Shown here: piece after piece, positions 17,972-29,702 of the stretch
Position numbering within the stretch: the first letter of the stretch is position 1
Layout of the letters: the number at the start of each line of letters is the position of its first letter
Source of the DNA: Enterobacter sp. 638
GTDB taxonomy: Bacteria > Pseudomonadota > Gammaproteobacteria > Enterobacterales > Enterobacteriaceae
Length of the DNA stretch: 64,000 nucleotides
Assembly (NCBI RefSeq): GCF_000016325.1
Contig: NC_009436.1
Location: 3,844,001-3,908,000 of the forward strand
Direction: 5' to 3'
Notes under the pieces: generated by a model
Database searches by the model: none
Told to the model about the DNA's origin: nothing
Seen by the model: the letters and a program-made list of their open reading frames with translations, nothing else
Translations under genes and position numbers: made by a program

Positions 17972-18382
17972 TTATCGGCTCATCGCCTGAGCAAACTGCG
18001 AGCGGACTTCGGCGCGCTGTTCCGGGGTCAGGATCTGGCTCACATCGAAGTAATATTTCATGCGGTAGTACCGCGCCTGCTCTTCAATATGGCTAAAGGC
18101 AGCCAGCTGCTCTCTGACCGCTTTCTCATCCCATTTGCCTGACTGGATCACGTTAATCAACGAGCCATTTTTCACGCTATCCGTCGGGATTTTAAAGACG
18201 TCGGCTTCCAGCTGCTTGTGCAGCGCTTTAATCTTCGCAATCTGATCGTTGTTGAGTTTCAGCTGCTGGACGATCGGGTCCTGCGTAGGCTCCGGCGCGG
18301 TTTCTACCTCTACCGCCTGCGCCATACCAGTAAAGCCCGCCAGAGTTGCCGCCATCAGCGCGATACGGAAAATTTTTCTCAT
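17972..18382 (-). CDS. Spy/CpxP-like (LTXXQ family) periplasmic protein
   Basis: 136 residues. A cleavable signal peptide ends near VAQAVE-like MAQAVE (about residue 24). The mature protein is helical, with LKLNNDQIAKIKALHKQLE in the N-terminal half and the LTXXQ signature LTPEQRAEVRSQF near the C-terminus, as in Spy and CpxP periplasmic chaperones. E. coli has yhaL, cyuA and cyuP in this interval instead. It is a single-gene unit upstream-adjacent to tdcE on the same strand. A chaperone or envelope-stress role is inferred from family only. Confidence 0.8.
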   Translation of the reverse strand: MRKIFRIALMAATLAGFTGMAQAVEVETAPEPTQDPIVQQLKLNNDQIAKIKALHKQLEADVFKIPTDSVKNGSLINVIQSGKWDEKAVREQLAAFSHIEEQARYYRMKYYFDVSQILTPEQRAEVRSQFAQAMSR

Positions 18383-18527
18383 CTCACAATCCTCAATTAT
18401 CTGTCAGTAAAAAACACGGGAAGTATTTTTCAATTACGGATGTCGATCTGTGATGAAGTATATAAACAATTTTGTATGTAAATGCGGTGAGGGCGTATTT
18501 TTCGCCGCCTTGAGAATTCTTACGCAC

Positions 18528-18560
18528 AAAAAAACCCCCTTACCGGAAGGGGGCTTGTTG
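18528..18560 (-). terminator. Terminator of the tdc operon
   Basis: On the minus strand, AGCCCCCTTC-CGGTA-AGGGGGTTTTTTT, directly after tdcE. Confidence 0.88.
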
Positions 18561-18572
18561 GCGAGTTAGGCG

Positions 18573-20867
18573 TTAAATCGCCTGGGTGAAGGTACGTGAA
18601 ATCACGTCTTGCTGCTGTTCGCGGGTGAGCGCATTAAAGCGCACTGCATAGCCCGAAACACGGATTGTCAGGTTTGGGTAATTCTCTGGATGTTCGATCG
18701 CATCCATCAGCATTTCGCGGTTCATCACGTTAACGTTGAGATGCTGCCCCCCTTCAATGGATGCCTCGTGGTGGAAATACCCATCCAACAGCCCGACCAG
18801 ATTGGTTTTACGCACTCCTTCATCTTTGCCCAGCGCCTGCGGCACGATGGAGAACGTATACGAAATCCCGTCTTTGGCGTAGGTGAACGGCAGTTTCGCC
18901 ACGGAGGTTAACGACGCCACCGCCCCTTTACGATCGCGCCCGTGCATCGGGTTCGCCCCTGGCGCAAACGGCGTGCCGCCGCGGCGTCCGTCCGGCGTGT
19001 TGCCGGTCTTCTGCCCATACACCACGTTAGAGGTGATGGTCAAAATCGACTGGGTTGGCACGGCGTTGCGATAGGTTGGCAGCGCCTGAATTTTCTTCAT
19101 AAAGCGCTCAACCAGGTCACAGGCGATGCTGTCCACGCGGTCGTCATTATTACCGTACTGCGGATATTCCCCGGTGATAACGAAATCTACCGCCAGACCG
19201 TTATGGTCGCGCACCGGCTGGACCGTCGCGTATTTGATAGCGGACAGCGAATCGGTTGCAACGGATAATCCAGCGATCCCGCAGGCCATGGTGCGATGCA
19301 CATCGCGGTCATGCAGCGCCATCAGCGAGGCTTCGTAGCTGTATTTATCATGCATATAGTGAATGAGATTCAGCGCGCTGATGTACTGCACCGCCAGCCA
19401 GTCCATAAAGTGATCCAGGCTCGCCATCACGGTGTCGTAATCCAGCACATCGTCCAGCAGCGGCGCGGTTTTCGGCCCGACCTGGATTTTTAGCTTCTCA
19501 TCCACACCGCCGTTGATCGCGTACAGCAGGATTTTGGCGAGGTTGGCGCGCGCACCGAAGAACTGCATCTGCTTGCCAATCACCATCGGGCTGACGCAGC
19601 AGGCGATGGCGTAATCATCGCTGTCAAAATCCGTGCGCATCAGATCATCGTTTTCGTACTGCAACGATGAGGTGGCAATCGACATTTGCGCAGCATATTT
19701 TTTAAAGGCAATCGGCAACTCTTCTGACCACAGGATCGTCAGGTTTGGCTCCGGCGCAGGCCCCATGGTGTTCAGCGTATGAAGATAGCGGAACGACGAT
19801 TTGCTCACCAGCGTGCGCCCATCCAGCCCCATGCCGCCGATCACTTCCGTCGCCCAAATCGGATCGCCCGAGAAAAGCGTATCGAATTCCGGGGTACGCA
19901 GGAAACGCACCATGCGAATCTTCATGATGAAATGGTCGATCAGCTCCTGCGCCTGGATTTCATTCAGGCGTCCTGCCTGCATATCGCGCTCAATATAAAT
20001 ATCGATAAACGTCGCCGTACGACCGAGCGACATCGCCCCGCCGTTCTGCGATTTCACCGCAGCCAGATAGGCAAAGTACAGCCACTGCACCGCTTCCTGC
20101 GCGTTCATGGCCGGGCGAGAAATATCAAAGCCGTAGTTCGCCGCCATCTCCTGAATTTGCAGCAGCGCGCGGCGGTGCTCTGACAACTCTTCACGCAGGC
20201 GGATCGTGGCTTCGAGATCGTCGCCACGCTCCATTTTGGACTGGAGATCGGCAAACTGCAGTTCGCGCTCGCGCACCAGATAGCTGATGCCGTAGAGCGC
20301 CACGCGGCGGTAATCACCAATAATACGTCCGCGACCGTAGCCATCCGGCAAGCCGGTGAGCACACCCGATTTACGACAGCGCATCATATCCGGCGAATAG
20401 ACGTCAAATACGCCCTGGTTATGTGTTTTACGCAGATGCGTGAACAGATATTCGAACTGCGGATCCATTTCACGTCCGTAGGCTTCGAATGAGCTGCGGA
20501 TCATGTTGATCCCGCCGTACGGATGCAGCGCGCGCTTCAGCGGTTTATCCGTCTGCAAACCCACGACGGTTTCGAGATCTTTGTCGATATAGCCTGGGGC
20601 GTGAGCGGTGATGGTGGTGGCAACGTTTAAATCGAAATCGACCGGCGCATGGGTGGCGTTTTCCTGTCGAATGCCGTCCATCACTTTATGCCACAGCGCC
20701 GTCGTAGCAGGCGTCGCCTGCGCAAGGAAGGATTCGTCGCCTTCGTACGGGGTATAGTTGTGCTGAATAAAATCACGCACATCGATCGTGTTTTGCCATT
20801 CATTTGTGCGAAACCCGGCCCACGCGTCGCTGTACGGCGTCGCGCTGATATCCATATTAACCTTCAT
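18573..20867 (-). CDS. tdcE: 2-ketobutyrate formate-lyase / pyruvate formate-lyase TdcE
   Basis: 764 residues as in E. coli. Glycyl-radical enzyme that cleaves 2-ketobutyrate (and pyruvate) with CoA to propionyl-CoA (acetyl-CoA) and formate. The catalytic cysteines are C423-C424 (IACCVSP) and the radical glycine is G739 in [28 protein letters not shown] is another family signature. Requires activation by PflA encoded elsewhere. Last gene of tdcABCDE here; E. coli continues with tdcF and tdcG. Confidence 0.96.
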   Translation of the reverse strand: MKVNMDISATPYSDAWAGFRTNEWQNTIDVRDFIQHNYTPYEGDESFLAQATPATTALWHKVMDGIRQENATHAPVDFDLNVATTITAHAPGYIDKDLETVVGLQTDKPLKRALHPYGGINMIRSSFEAYGREMDPQFEYLFTHLRKTHNQGVFDVYSPDMMRCRKSGVLTGLPDGYGRGRIIGDYRRVALYGISYLVRERELQFADLQSKMERGDDLEATIRLREELSEHRRALLQIQEMAANYGFDISRPAMNAQEAVQWLYFAYLAAVKSQNGGAMSLGRTATFIDIYIERDMQAGRLNEIQAQELIDHFIMKIRMVRFLRTPEFDTLFSGDPIWATEVIGGMGLDGRTLVSKSSFRYLHTLNTMGPAPEPNLTILWSEELPIAFKKYAAQMSIATSSLQYENDDLMRTDFDSDDYAIACCVSPMVIGKQMQFFGARANLAKILLYAINGGVDEKLKIQVGPKTAPLLDDVLDYDTVMASLDHFMDWLAVQYISALNLIHYMHDKYSYEASLMALHDRDVHRTMACGIAGLSVATDSLSAIKYATVQPVRDHNGLAVDFVITGEYPQYGNNDDRVDSIACDLVERFMKKIQALPTYRNAVPTQSILTITSNVVYGQKTGNTPDGRRGGTPFAPGANPMHGRDRKGAVASLTSVAKLPFTYAKDGISYTFSIVPQALGKDEGVRKTNLVGLLDGYFHHEASIEGGQHLNVNVMNREMLMDAIEHPENYPNLTIRVSGYAVRFNALTREQQQDVISRTFTQAI

Positions 20868-20882
20868 GATTTTCTCTCTGTA

Positions 20883-22091
20883 TCAGGCGTAAGCAGCGGC
20901 TGGATGGACCTTTCCAAGACGAATGGCATCCAGCGCGATCATTTTTTCTTCGTTGGTGGGGATGACGGCGCACGGCACATCTGAATCATCAGTGGTGATG
21001 ATTCGCTCGCCAGCGCTGCCCGGTAGAGCATTTTTCAGCGGATCCAATGTGATGCCGAAAACCTTCAGGCGATCCGTCACCAGTTGGCGGATCAGTTTTG
21101 AGTTCTCGCCAATGCCGCCGGTAAAGACCACGCCGTCCAAACGGTGCAGTGACGCCGCGTGCCCGGCAATATGCCGCGCGATACGATGCACAAACGTCTC
21201 AATCGCCAGCCGCGCGCGCTCGTGCCCGTCATGCCACGCTTTTTCCAGCGTACGCAAATCGGAAGAGAGTCCCGAAATGCCCAGCAGGCCGGACTCTTTA
21301 TTCACCACACGTTCCAGATCGTCCAGGGTCTGGCCGGTCTGTTGAGCGATCCACGCCATCGCGCCAAAATCCACATCGCCACAACGCGTGCCCATCACCA
21401 AGCCTTCCAGCGGCGTCATGCCCATGGAGGTATCAACACTTTCGCCGTTACGCACCGCGCAAATAGAGGCCCCGTTGCCAAGATGGGCAATCACCAGGCC
21501 GCTGTCTTGCTGGGGAATATCCAGCAGTGAATATGCCTGCTGGGCGACGTAACGATGTGACGTACCGTGGAAACCGTAGCGACGTACGCCCAGCTCTTCA
21601 AAGTAGCGGTACGGCAAGCCGTATAAATATGCCTGCGGCGCAAGCGTCTGGTGGAAGCTGGTATCGAAGACCGCCACCTGCTGCACGCCCGGGAAAAGAT
21701 GCTTTGCCGCTTCCACACCGCTGAGGTTGGCGTAGTTGTGTAGCGGGGCCAGCGGGGAAATCTCACGAATCTGGTCGATGACCTCATCGGTGATCGGGGT
21801 GGATTCACTGAAAACGCTGCCGCCGTGAGCGATACGGTGGCCAATTAAGGCCACGCTGCCCATTAAATCGCGCGCTTCCAGTTCCAGGGCGATGGCGGCC
21901 AACGCCCCTTCGTAGTCCTTGCGAGCCAGCGGTGCTGGCTCGCCCCCGTTCACGGATATAAAGGCGTTTTCCGTGTTAACACCATCCGCGATGCCGGTGA
22001 TCAGCGCCTCACAGCTTGCCGCGTCGAGCACCGAAAACTTCACAGAAGACGATCCACAGTTAATAACCAGTACAACCGGAAACTCAATCAT
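20883..22091 (-). CDS. tdcD: Propionate/acetate kinase TdcD
   Basis: 402 residues. Acetokinase-family ASKHA enzyme converting propionyl phosphate plus ADP to propionate plus ATP. Signatures: [15 protein letters not shown] (residues 8-22), [29 protein letters not shown]-like [12 protein letters not shown], and FTGGIGENS near the C-terminus. It lies 15 bp before tdcE and 30 bp after tdcC in the operon. Confidence 0.96.
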   Translation of the reverse strand: MIEFPVVLVINCGSSSVKFSVLDAASCEALITGIADGVNTENAFISVNGGEPAPLARKDYEGALAAIALELEARDLMGSVALIGHRIAHGGSVFSESTPITDEVIDQIREISPLAPLHNYANLSGVEAAKHLFPGVQQVAVFDTSFHQTLAPQAYLYGLPYRYFEELGVRRYGFHGTSHRYVAQQAYSLLDIPQQDSGLVIAHLGNGASICAVRNGESVDTSMGMTPLEGLVMGTRCGDVDFGAMAWIAQQTGQTLDDLERVVNKESGLLGISGLSSDLRTLEKAWHDGHERARLAIETFVHRIARHIAGHAASLHRLDGVVFTGGIGENSKLIRQLVTDRLKVFGITLDPLKNALPGSAGERIITTDDSDVPCAVIPTNEEKMIALDAIRLGKVHPAAAYA

Positions 22092-22121
22092 GTCTTTACT
22101 CCGCTCTTCCTGAGCAATAAA

Positions 22122-23462
<1,341 letters not shown>

Positions 23463-23466
23463 TTAT

Positions 23467-24456
23467 TTATGCGTCGACGAGACCGGTAATTTGGGAAACA
23501 CGTGAAAGATCGATATTACCACCGGAAATAATACTGACTGTTTTCCGTCCCTGAATATAATGATCCAATTTTCCACTTAATAATGCAGCGGTCGCCAGCG
23601 CACCCGCGCCTTCGGTCACGACTTTATTTCTTTGAATAAGCGCCACCATGCTGTTACGAATATCGTCTTCGCTCACCAGGACAATGTCATCGACTAATTC
23701 ACGCACAATTTCAAACGTTAATTTCCCTGGGCGAGAAACATCACAACCGTCGGCTAAGGTGCTTGTCGTTCGATGGTTGGTTATTTCACCGGCATAATAT
23801 GATGCCGCCATCCCATGAACATTTTCAGATTGCACACCGATAATATTAATTGTGGGGTTGATGGATTTTATTGCGGTAGCAATACCGGCAATTAAACCAC
23901 CGCCGCCAATAGGCACAATCACGTTATCCACGTCGTATAAATCTTCGAGGATCTCAAGACCAATCGTTCCCTGACCGGCAATGACCAACGCATCATCGTA
24001 TGGAGGAATAAAGATGCGCCCTTCCAGCTCCACGATTTCACTGACTTTCGCGATGGTGTCGTTAAAGTTGTCACCGTGCATAATCACTTCTGCGGAGTAG
24101 TCACGCGTTGCCGCCACTTTTGATTTCGGCGCGCCCATCGGCATCACCACTTTGCCGTCGATACCCAGCATAGCGCAGGAAAGAGATACACCCTGAGCAT
24201 GGTTTCCTGCTGAACAGGCAACCACGCCTTTACGTCGTTCCGCCTCAGTTAGCGAGCTTAATTTGTTAAATGCACCGCGAATTTTAAATGAACCTGTACG
24301 CTGCATATTTTCAAATTTCAGGAATATTTCACCTTTGCAACGCTCACTAAGATAATTAGAACGTGGCATTCCTGTTTTATATATTTTGCCAGCCAGTCGT
24401 TTACGAGCAGCTTGGATGTCTTCAATCGTCACCGGAAGATCGTAAGTAATGTGCAT
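23467..24456 (-). CDS. tdcB: Catabolic threonine dehydratase TdcB
   Basis: 329 residues with the start at 24456. PLP enzyme deaminating threonine to 2-ketobutyrate, activated by AMP in E. coli. The Schiff-base lysine is K58 in [21 protein letters not shown] binds the cofactor phosphate region and the glycine loop [13 protein letters not shown] is visible. I prefer the ATG at 24456, preceded by AAGAGG, over one 12 codons upstream. No C-terminal ACT domain, as expected for the biodegradative form. Confidence 0.96.
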   Translation of the reverse strand: MHITYDLPVTIEDIQAARKRLAGKIYKTGMPRSNYLSERCKGEIFLKFENMQRTGSFKIRGAFNKLSSLTEAERRKGVVACSAGNHAQGVSLSCAMLGIDGKVVMPMGAPKSKVAATRDYSAEVIMHGDNFNDTIAKVSEIVELEGRIFIPPYDDALVIAGQGTIGLEILEDLYDVDNVIVPIGGGGLIAGIATAIKSINPTINIIGVQSENVHGMAASYYAGEITNHRTTSTLADGCDVSRPGKLTFEIVRELVDDIVLVSEDDIRNSMVALIQRNKVVTEGAGALATAALLSGKLDHYIQGRKTVSIISGGNIDLSRVSQITGLVDA

Positions 24457-24554
24457 ATAATCCTCTTTATAATAATATGATATTTTAAGCAAAGCCTGGG
24501 TGTCGACGCTTATAAAAAACCGCCGGATAGTTAAAAACTAAAAAGCTGAGTGAG

Positions 24555-25493
24555 TTATTCTGTTATGACAAATTGCTTTCGCCTTTCACTGTTTTGCGCA
24601 GAATATTGCTTCGCTAACTCCACTAATACCGAAGCGGATTTTTTAATACGATAATTTTTTGACCATACTGCCGCATAGCGTGCGACAGGTAATTTTTCTT
24701 CCACAGGGAGCACGATAAATTGGTCGGAGCCAAAGGGAGCGATCATGTCACGAGGAATAACGGTGAGATAATCAGCGTTAAGCACCAGGTTATAAATAGT
24801 GACAACGGAATCGGTCTGAACGATGTTTTCAATGCTGATGTGGTTATTCTGAAGGGTAGTGAGTAATTCTTTGTAGTAGCCCATATCGGTTTGCGGCATC
24901 ACCCACTGCTCGTTCGTGAGCGATGCCAGGGTTGTCGGGCCGGTGCACGTTCGTGATTTACTGGCCACCAACACAAACTCGGATTCAAACAGTGGCTCAA
25001 CGTGCAGATCCTGCAGGAGCATTTCGTCACTGAGCGTTCCGATAGCAAAATCCAGTCGCCCGTCGCGAATCGCGGGCAAAAATGACGAGAGCTGCGCTTC
25101 AAACATCGACACTCGCGCTTTCGGGAACACTTCTTTGAATTTTTTGAGCATGCTGGAGAGGAAAGTAAAACCGATTAACGACGGATAACCGAACGACACG
25201 TCAATAACGGTGCTGAAGCTCAGGCTGTTCATCTCGCTGACCATGTTCTTCATTTCGCGGGTGATGGATTCTGAGTAAGCCAGCAGCGTTTGCCCGGCGC
25301 TGGTGAGCTTCACGCCCGTGTTTTTGCGCACAATCAGTTCGACTCCAAAGTAGGATTCGACATCGTTGATAATTTTGCTGACTGCTGGCTGCGTAAGACC
25401 GAGCTGGCGGGCGGCAGAACCAATGGATCCACTTTTAATGACTTCCTGAAATACAACGAGGTGTTGCGTTTTCGGTAGAATAATAGTGTTCAT
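24555..25493 (-). CDS. tdcA: LysR-type activator of the tdc operon TdcA
   Basis: 312 residues as in E. coli. Winged helix-turn-helix at about residues 9-66 (FQEVIKSGSIGSAARQLGLTQPAVSKIINDVE), followed by the LysR effector domain. It activates its own operon tdcABCDE together with CRP, FNR and IHF. The 98-bp tdcA-tdcB spacer has only a weak TAGTT-TTT-AACTA hairpin, so transcription should continue. Preceded by an 886-bp region poor in G+C. Confidence 0.94.
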   Translation of the reverse strand: MNTIILPKTQHLVVFQEVIKSGSIGSAARQLGLTQPAVSKIINDVESYFGVELIVRKNTGVKLTSAGQTLLAYSESITREMKNMVSEMNSLSFSTVIDVSFGYPSLIGFTFLSSMLKKFKEVFPKARVSMFEAQLSSFLPAIRDGRLDFAIGTLSDEMLLQDLHVEPLFESEFVLVASKSRTCTGPTTLASLTNEQWVMPQTDMGYYKELLTTLQNNHISIENIVQTDSVVTIYNLVLNADYLTVIPRDMIAPFGSDQFIVLPVEEKLPVARYAAVWSKNYRIKKSASVLVELAKQYSAQNSERRKQFVITE

Positions 25494-25882
25494 TATATTC
25501 TGCTCTTATTTCCGTATCCCGATGCTTAATTGTACCCATTAATGATGAATGAGGGATGTGCTGTTACTCACAAATTACTTTTCAGCCCCGTTCACTCACA
25601 CCAAAAAATCAATTTAAAACCATATACATCAATGACTTGAAATTAAACCAACCGTTCTATTGCCTGATATTGATCAACTAAATTGCGGCAGATAATTTTA
25701 TTTTATGGGGATAACCAAGACGTATTAGGTGAAATTAGTCATCAGGAATAAAGGCTATATTTCAGGCAATTAAAGATTAATAATTAGTCGTTGTTCTGAT
25801 TAAACATTTTTATGGTTTATCAAATAAAATTATAAAATTATGTTTTAATAAGTCAAAAGAGTAGAACCCATCACACATTCAC
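25494..25882. promoter_or_regulatory. AT-rich tdc control region
   Basis: Noncoding, strongly AT-rich sequence upstream of tdcA, rich in A/T tracts (for example around 25800-25860), consistent with IHF/H-NS-type control known for tdc in E. coli. It contains the CRP-like site at 25557-25572. I cannot place IHF or FNR sites with confidence. Confidence 0.5.
25557..25572. promoter_or_regulatory. CRP binding site candidate for tdcA
   Basis: TGTGC-TGTTAC-TCACA matches TGTGA-N6-TCACA at nine of ten positions, 64 bp upstream of the tdcA start. E. coli tdc transcription absolutely requires CRP. Confidence 0.6.
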
Positions 25883-26008
25883 ATGGCAAATGTATTGAAT
25901 CTGAAAATATCATTAATGAATAAGAAAAAAGTCAGATACATACAAGACACAAAATTAACATCAATCCAACACCAAGAAATCACCCTTTTCCAGTGCGTAA
26001 TTTTGTGA
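25883..26008 (+). CDS. Possible 41-residue protein divergent from tdcA, tdcR-like position
   Basis: A short frame opens at ATG 25883 (MANVLNLKISLMNKKKVRYI, residues 1-20) with a second in-frame ATG at 25916, and stops at TGA 26006-26008. Predicted basic (KKKVR at 14-18), no membrane segment. No strong ribosome binding site is visible. E. coli encodes the small tdc activator TdcR divergently in the same place; I cannot confirm homology from memory. It may be a chance frame in AT-rich DNA. Confidence 0.3.
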   Translation: MANVLNLKISLMNKKKVRYIQDTKLTSIQHQEITLFQCVIL

Positions 26009-26116
26009 TTGAGATCGTTAACTTGCCAGATGGGGCAGGATTTAAATGAAAAATAGTGAAATGTGCTTACTGTCGCAAATATGACAATTCATCCTGATGG
26101 CCTACCTACCCCCAGA

Positions 26117-26346
26117 AGCCCAAAACCCGCCGAAGCGGCGGTTTTATAAGAGGTGAAGCTGACCGATAAGCCGCTTTCTTTTGGGTATAGCGTCGTGGAC
26201 AGTCATTCATCGCTGCCCCGCTGACTTAAAAAGCCCAAAACGCGCCGAAGCGGGGCTTTGCAAGAGGTGAAGCTGACCAATAAGCCGCTTTCTTTTGGGT
26301 ATAGCGTCGTGGGCAGTCATTCATCCACCGCCCCGCTGACTTAAAA
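26117..26346 (-). repeat. Two 115-bp tandem copies of the rnpB 3' end and terminator
   Basis: Copies at 26117-26231 and 26232-26346 are about 90 percent alike. Each repeats the terminator segment (GCCGAAGCGG core), AAGAGGTGAAGCTGACC, ATAAGCCG, GTCGTGG-CAGTCATTCATC and GCCCCGCTGACTTAAAAAG. The third, adjoining unit (from 26347) is the real rnpB 3' end with its terminator. Tandem repeats of about 113 bp downstream of rnpB are known in E. coli. On the minus strand the distal copy keeps a strong stem (CCGCCG/CGGCGG); the middle copy's stem is degenerate. Confidence 0.85.
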
Positions 26347-26376
26347 AGCAAAAACCCCGCCGAAGCGGGGTTTTAT
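26347..26376 (-). terminator. Terminator of rnpB
   Basis: On the minus strand AAAACCCCGC-TTCG-GCGGGGTTTTT, immediately after the mature RNA end. Confidence 0.9.
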
Positions 26377-26379
26377 AAG

Positions 26380-26758
<379 letters not shown>

Positions 26759-26765
26759 GGCGCGC

Positions 26766-26794
26766 AGTATAGAGGGTTTGCGCGTCGCTGTCAC
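26766..26794 (-). promoter_or_regulatory. rnpB promoter
   Basis: On the minus strand GTGACA (26794-26789), 17-bp spacer, TATACT (26771-26766), start about 8 bases later. A GC-rich discriminator (GCGCGCC) precedes the transcript start, as in stringently controlled stable-RNA promoters. The -35 box overlaps the garK stop codon. Confidence 0.8.
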
Positions 26795-27936
26795 CCTTGC
26801 GTGCGCATCCCCACCTGCAAAGTGGCGGCAATATTACGCGACGACCGATAAATATTGTCATAGGCCCCACGGAATGCCTCTTCCAGTGAGCCAATACTGT
26901 TCAGGACGCTAAAGACGGCATCGATACCATATTGATGCACGACACCCACGTCAGGGGTCAAACTGCCCGCAATACCGATAACGGGTTTATGGTATTTTTT
27001 AGCGACGTTCGCCACACCCACAGGCACTTTTCCGTGGATACTTTGGCTGTCGAGACGGCCCTCGCCGGTCAACACCAGCGTGCAATCGTGGATATGTTCT
27101 TCCAGGTTTAATGCCTGGGTGACAATCTCAATCCCGCTGCGCAGCTCTGCGCCCAGGAACGCCATCAGCGCAGCGCCCATACCGCCCGCCGCGCCGGAAC
27201 CCGGCACGTTTTTCACGTCGATATGCAGGCACTGCTTAATAACGTCCGCAAAATGGCTGAGGTTTTTATCCAGCTCTACAATTTTCGCTTCATCGGCCCC
27301 TTTTTGCGGACCAAAAATACGCGAGGCCCCGAGTTCACCCACCAGCGTGTTGGTCACATCGCAAGCCACGCGGATAGTGCAGTCTTTCAGACGCGGATCC
27401 AGTCCGGAAACATCAATACTGTTGAGCGCCATCAGGCTGCCGCCACCAAAAGCGATCTCTTTGCCATTAGCATCACACAGTTTTGCCCCCAGCGCCTGCA
27501 TCATGCCGGCCCCGCCATCGTTAGTGGCGCTGCCGCCAATACCGATAATGATATTGCGTGCGCCTTTATCCAGCGCATCCAGAATCAGCTCACCCGTTCC
27601 ACGCGATGTGGTGATCAACGGATTGCGTTTTGCGGCAGGAACAAGCGCCAGACCGCTGGCAGCGGCCATCTCGATAATCGCCGTTGCGCCGTCGCCAGAA
27701 ATCCCCCAGCAGGCACTGACTTTGTCGCCCAGCGGCCCCGTGACAACCGCGTGTTGCTCTGTCCCTTGGGTGGCGGCAATCATGGCTTCGACCGTGCCTT
27801 CGCCACCGTCCGCGACGGGCACAGAAACATACTGAGCATCAGGAAATATTTCCCGAAATCCTTTTTCTATGGCCTGAGCTACCTCGGCGGCAGATAGGCT
27901 TTCTTTATAAGAGTCAGGGGCGATTACGATTTTCAT
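26791..27936 (-). CDS. garK: Glycerate 2-kinase GarK
   Basis: 381 residues as in E. coli. Class II (GlxK/GarK-type) glycerate kinase, forming 2-phosphoglycerate from D-glycerate produced by GarR. Signatures: MKIVIAPDSYKESLSAAEVA at the N-terminus, ADGGEGT, IIGIGGSATNDGGAGMMQALG, and VLTGEGRLDSQSIHGK. Last gene of garPLRK; its stop codon coincides with the rnpB -35 region. Confidence 0.96.
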   Translation of the reverse strand: MKIVIAPDSYKESLSAAEVAQAIEKGFREIFPDAQYVSVPVADGGEGTVEAMIAATQGTEQHAVVTGPLGDKVSACWGISGDGATAIIEMAAASGLALVPAAKRNPLITTSRGTGELILDALDKGARNIIIGIGGSATNDGGAGMMQALGAKLCDANGKEIAFGGGSLMALNSIDVSGLDPRLKDCTIRVACDVTNTLVGELGASRIFGPQKGADEAKIVELDKNLSHFADVIKQCLHIDVKNVPGSGAAGGMGAALMAFLGAELRSGIEIVTQALNLEEHIHDCTLVLTGEGRLDSQSIHGKVPVGVANVAKKYHKPVIGIAGSLTPDVGVVHQYGIDAVFSVLNSIGSLEEAFRGAYDNIYRSSRNIAATLQVGMRTQG

Positions 27937-27996
27937 AGTTGTAGCCTGTTACTGCACGCGGCAAAAATACCGGACGCGTTCCCGCGCCCGTCTTTG

Positions 27997-28887
27997 TTAG
28001 CGAGTGACTTCCACTTTCGCCAGTTTTTCGTAGTAGCAAGCGATAGCGCTATGGTCGGCATTACCCAAGCCATCGGCACGCAGCGCCTGCATCATCTCCA
28101 TCACCGCAGCGGTGAGCGGCAATTGCGCGCCAACGCCGTGCGAAGTATCCAGGGCATTCGCCAGATCTTTAATATGCAGGTCGATACGGAAACCCGGCTT
28201 GAAATTGCGATCCATCACCATCGGGGCTTTGGCATCCAGCACGGTACTTCCCGCCAGCCCGCCGCGAATCGCCTGATACACCAGATCCGGGTTAACCCCT
28301 GCTTTGGTCGCCAGTGTCAGCGCTTCGGACATGGCGGCAATGTTCAACGCCACAATCACCTGGTTTGCCAGCTTGGTGACGTTGCCCGCGCCGATATCAC
28401 CGGTATGCACAACGGAACCGGCCATGGATTTCAGCAGATCGTAATATTTGTCGAACGTACCTTTGTCGCCGCCGACCATCACAGACAGCGTTCCATCGAT
28501 GGCTTTTGGCTCTCCGCCGCTGACCGGTGCGTCCAGCATTTCGACGCCTTTCGCTTTCAGCGCATCGCTGATTTCACGGCTCGCCAGTGGCGCGATGGAA
28601 CTCATGTCGATCAGCACCAGGCCCGGCTTCGCGCCTTCGATCAGACCGTTCTCACCCAGCGCGACGTCTTTGACGTGCGGGGAGTTTGGCAGCATGGTGA
28701 TTACCACGTCGCACTGCTCAGCAATCGCTTTTGCGGTGGTGGCCGTTTCTGCGCCAGCGGCAATCAACTCAGCAATCACTTCTGGATTACGGTCAGAAAC
28801 CACCAGCGAGTAACCTGCCTTGATGAGGTTTTTACTCATTGGTTTACCCATGATACCCAGGCCAATAAAACCAACTTTCATTGTCAT
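27997..28887 (-). CDS. garR: Tartronate semialdehyde reductase GarR
   Basis: 296 residues from the first ATG (294 from the second at 28881, which is the E. coli start). Beta-hydroxyacid dehydrogenase reducing tartronate semialdehyde to D-glycerate with NAD(P)H. Cofactor fold GFIGLGIMGKPMSKNLIKAG; signature DAPVSGGEPKAIDGTLSVMVGG; catalytic Lys in GNVTKLANQVIVALN. The first ATG is better spaced from AGAGAG, so both starts remain possible. Confidence 0.95.
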   Translation of the reverse strand: MTMKVGFIGLGIMGKPMSKNLIKAGYSLVVSDRNPEVIAELIAAGAETATTAKAIAEQCDVVITMLPNSPHVKDVALGENGLIEGAKPGLVLIDMSSIAPLASREISDALKAKGVEMLDAPVSGGEPKAIDGTLSVMVGGDKGTFDKYYDLLKSMAGSVVHTGDIGAGNVTKLANQVIVALNIAAMSEALTLATKAGVNPDLVYQAIRGGLAGSTVLDAKAPMVMDRNFKPGFRIDLHIKDLANALDTSHGVGAQLPLTAAVMEMMQALRADGLGNADHSAIACYYEKLAKVEVTR

Positions 28888-28916
28888 AATTGCGTCTCTC
28901 TTTATCTCAGTGGTGG

Positions 28917-29687
28917 TTATTTTTTAAAGGAATCGGCGAGCTTCTGCGTGGCAGAGCGGAACACGCCAAGGTCACTGCCGACGGCAACAAACGTTGCGCC
29001 CCATTCCAGGTAACGACGGGCGTCCGCTTCAACGGGTGCCAGGATGCCGCTCGGCTTGCCGTGCGCTTTTGCACGTTCAAAAATGTGTTGAATAGCGCGT
29101 TGCACTTCCGGGTGGTTGGCATTGCCGAGATGTCCGAACGCCGCCGCCAAATCGCTTGGGCCAACAAAGATGCCGTCTACGCCGTCGGTTGCCGCGATGG
29201 CATCAACGTTATCCACGCCGTGCTGGCTCTCGATCTGCACCAGAATCGTGATGTTCTTGTTGGACTGCGAAAAATAGTCCGGCACGGTGCCAAACATATT
29301 GGCGCGATGAGAAACCGATACGCCACGGATCCCTTCCGGCGGATAGCGGGTAGACGCCACGGCCTGAACCGCTTCTTCCACATTTTCCACGAACGGGATG
29401 AGGAAGTTATAGAATCCGATATCCAGTAAACGCTTGATGATCACCGGCTCATTCGTCGGCACACGTACGACCGGTGCGCTGCGGCTGCCTTTGAGCGCCA
29501 TCAGCTGCGGAATGAACGTGGTGATATCATTCGGCGCATGTTCACCGTCCAGGACCAGCCAGTCGAAACCGGCCAGACCGAGCACTTCGGTGCTGATGGG
29601 GCTTGCCAGCGCAGACCAGCAGCCAATCTGAATCTCTTTCGCCGCCAGGGCCGCTTTAAACTTGTTCGGGAAAATATCGTTACTCAT
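28917..29687 (-). CDS. garL: 5-keto-4-deoxy-D-glucarate aldolase GarL
   Basis: 256 residues. HpcH/HpaI class II aldolase splitting 5-keto-4-deoxy- and 2-keto-3-deoxy-glucarate into pyruvate and tartronate semialdehyde. Signatures: [10 protein letters not shown] (metal/base region), [34 protein letters not shown]. It sits between garP and garR in the operon. Confidence 0.96.
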   Translation of the reverse strand: MSNDIFPNKFKAALAAKEIQIGCWSALASPISTEVLGLAGFDWLVLDGEHAPNDITTFIPQLMALKGSRSAPVVRVPTNEPVIIKRLLDIGFYNFLIPFVENVEEAVQAVASTRYPPEGIRGVSVSHRANMFGTVPDYFSQSNKNITILVQIESQHGVDNVDAIAATDGVDGIFVGPSDLAAAFGHLGNANHPEVQRAIQHIFERAKAHGKPSGILAPVEADARRYLEWGATFVAVGSDLGVFRSATQKLADSFKK

Positions 29688-29702
29688 CGCTTATACCTTC
29701 AA

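Noticed and set aside
25494..26080. Horizontally acquired island because of low G+C
   Set aside because: No integrase, repeat or foreign gene; AT-rich control DNA is normal upstream of tdc.
26117..26346. CRISPR-like repeat array
   Set aside because: Only two 115-bp copies with no spacers; they derive from the rnpB 3' end.
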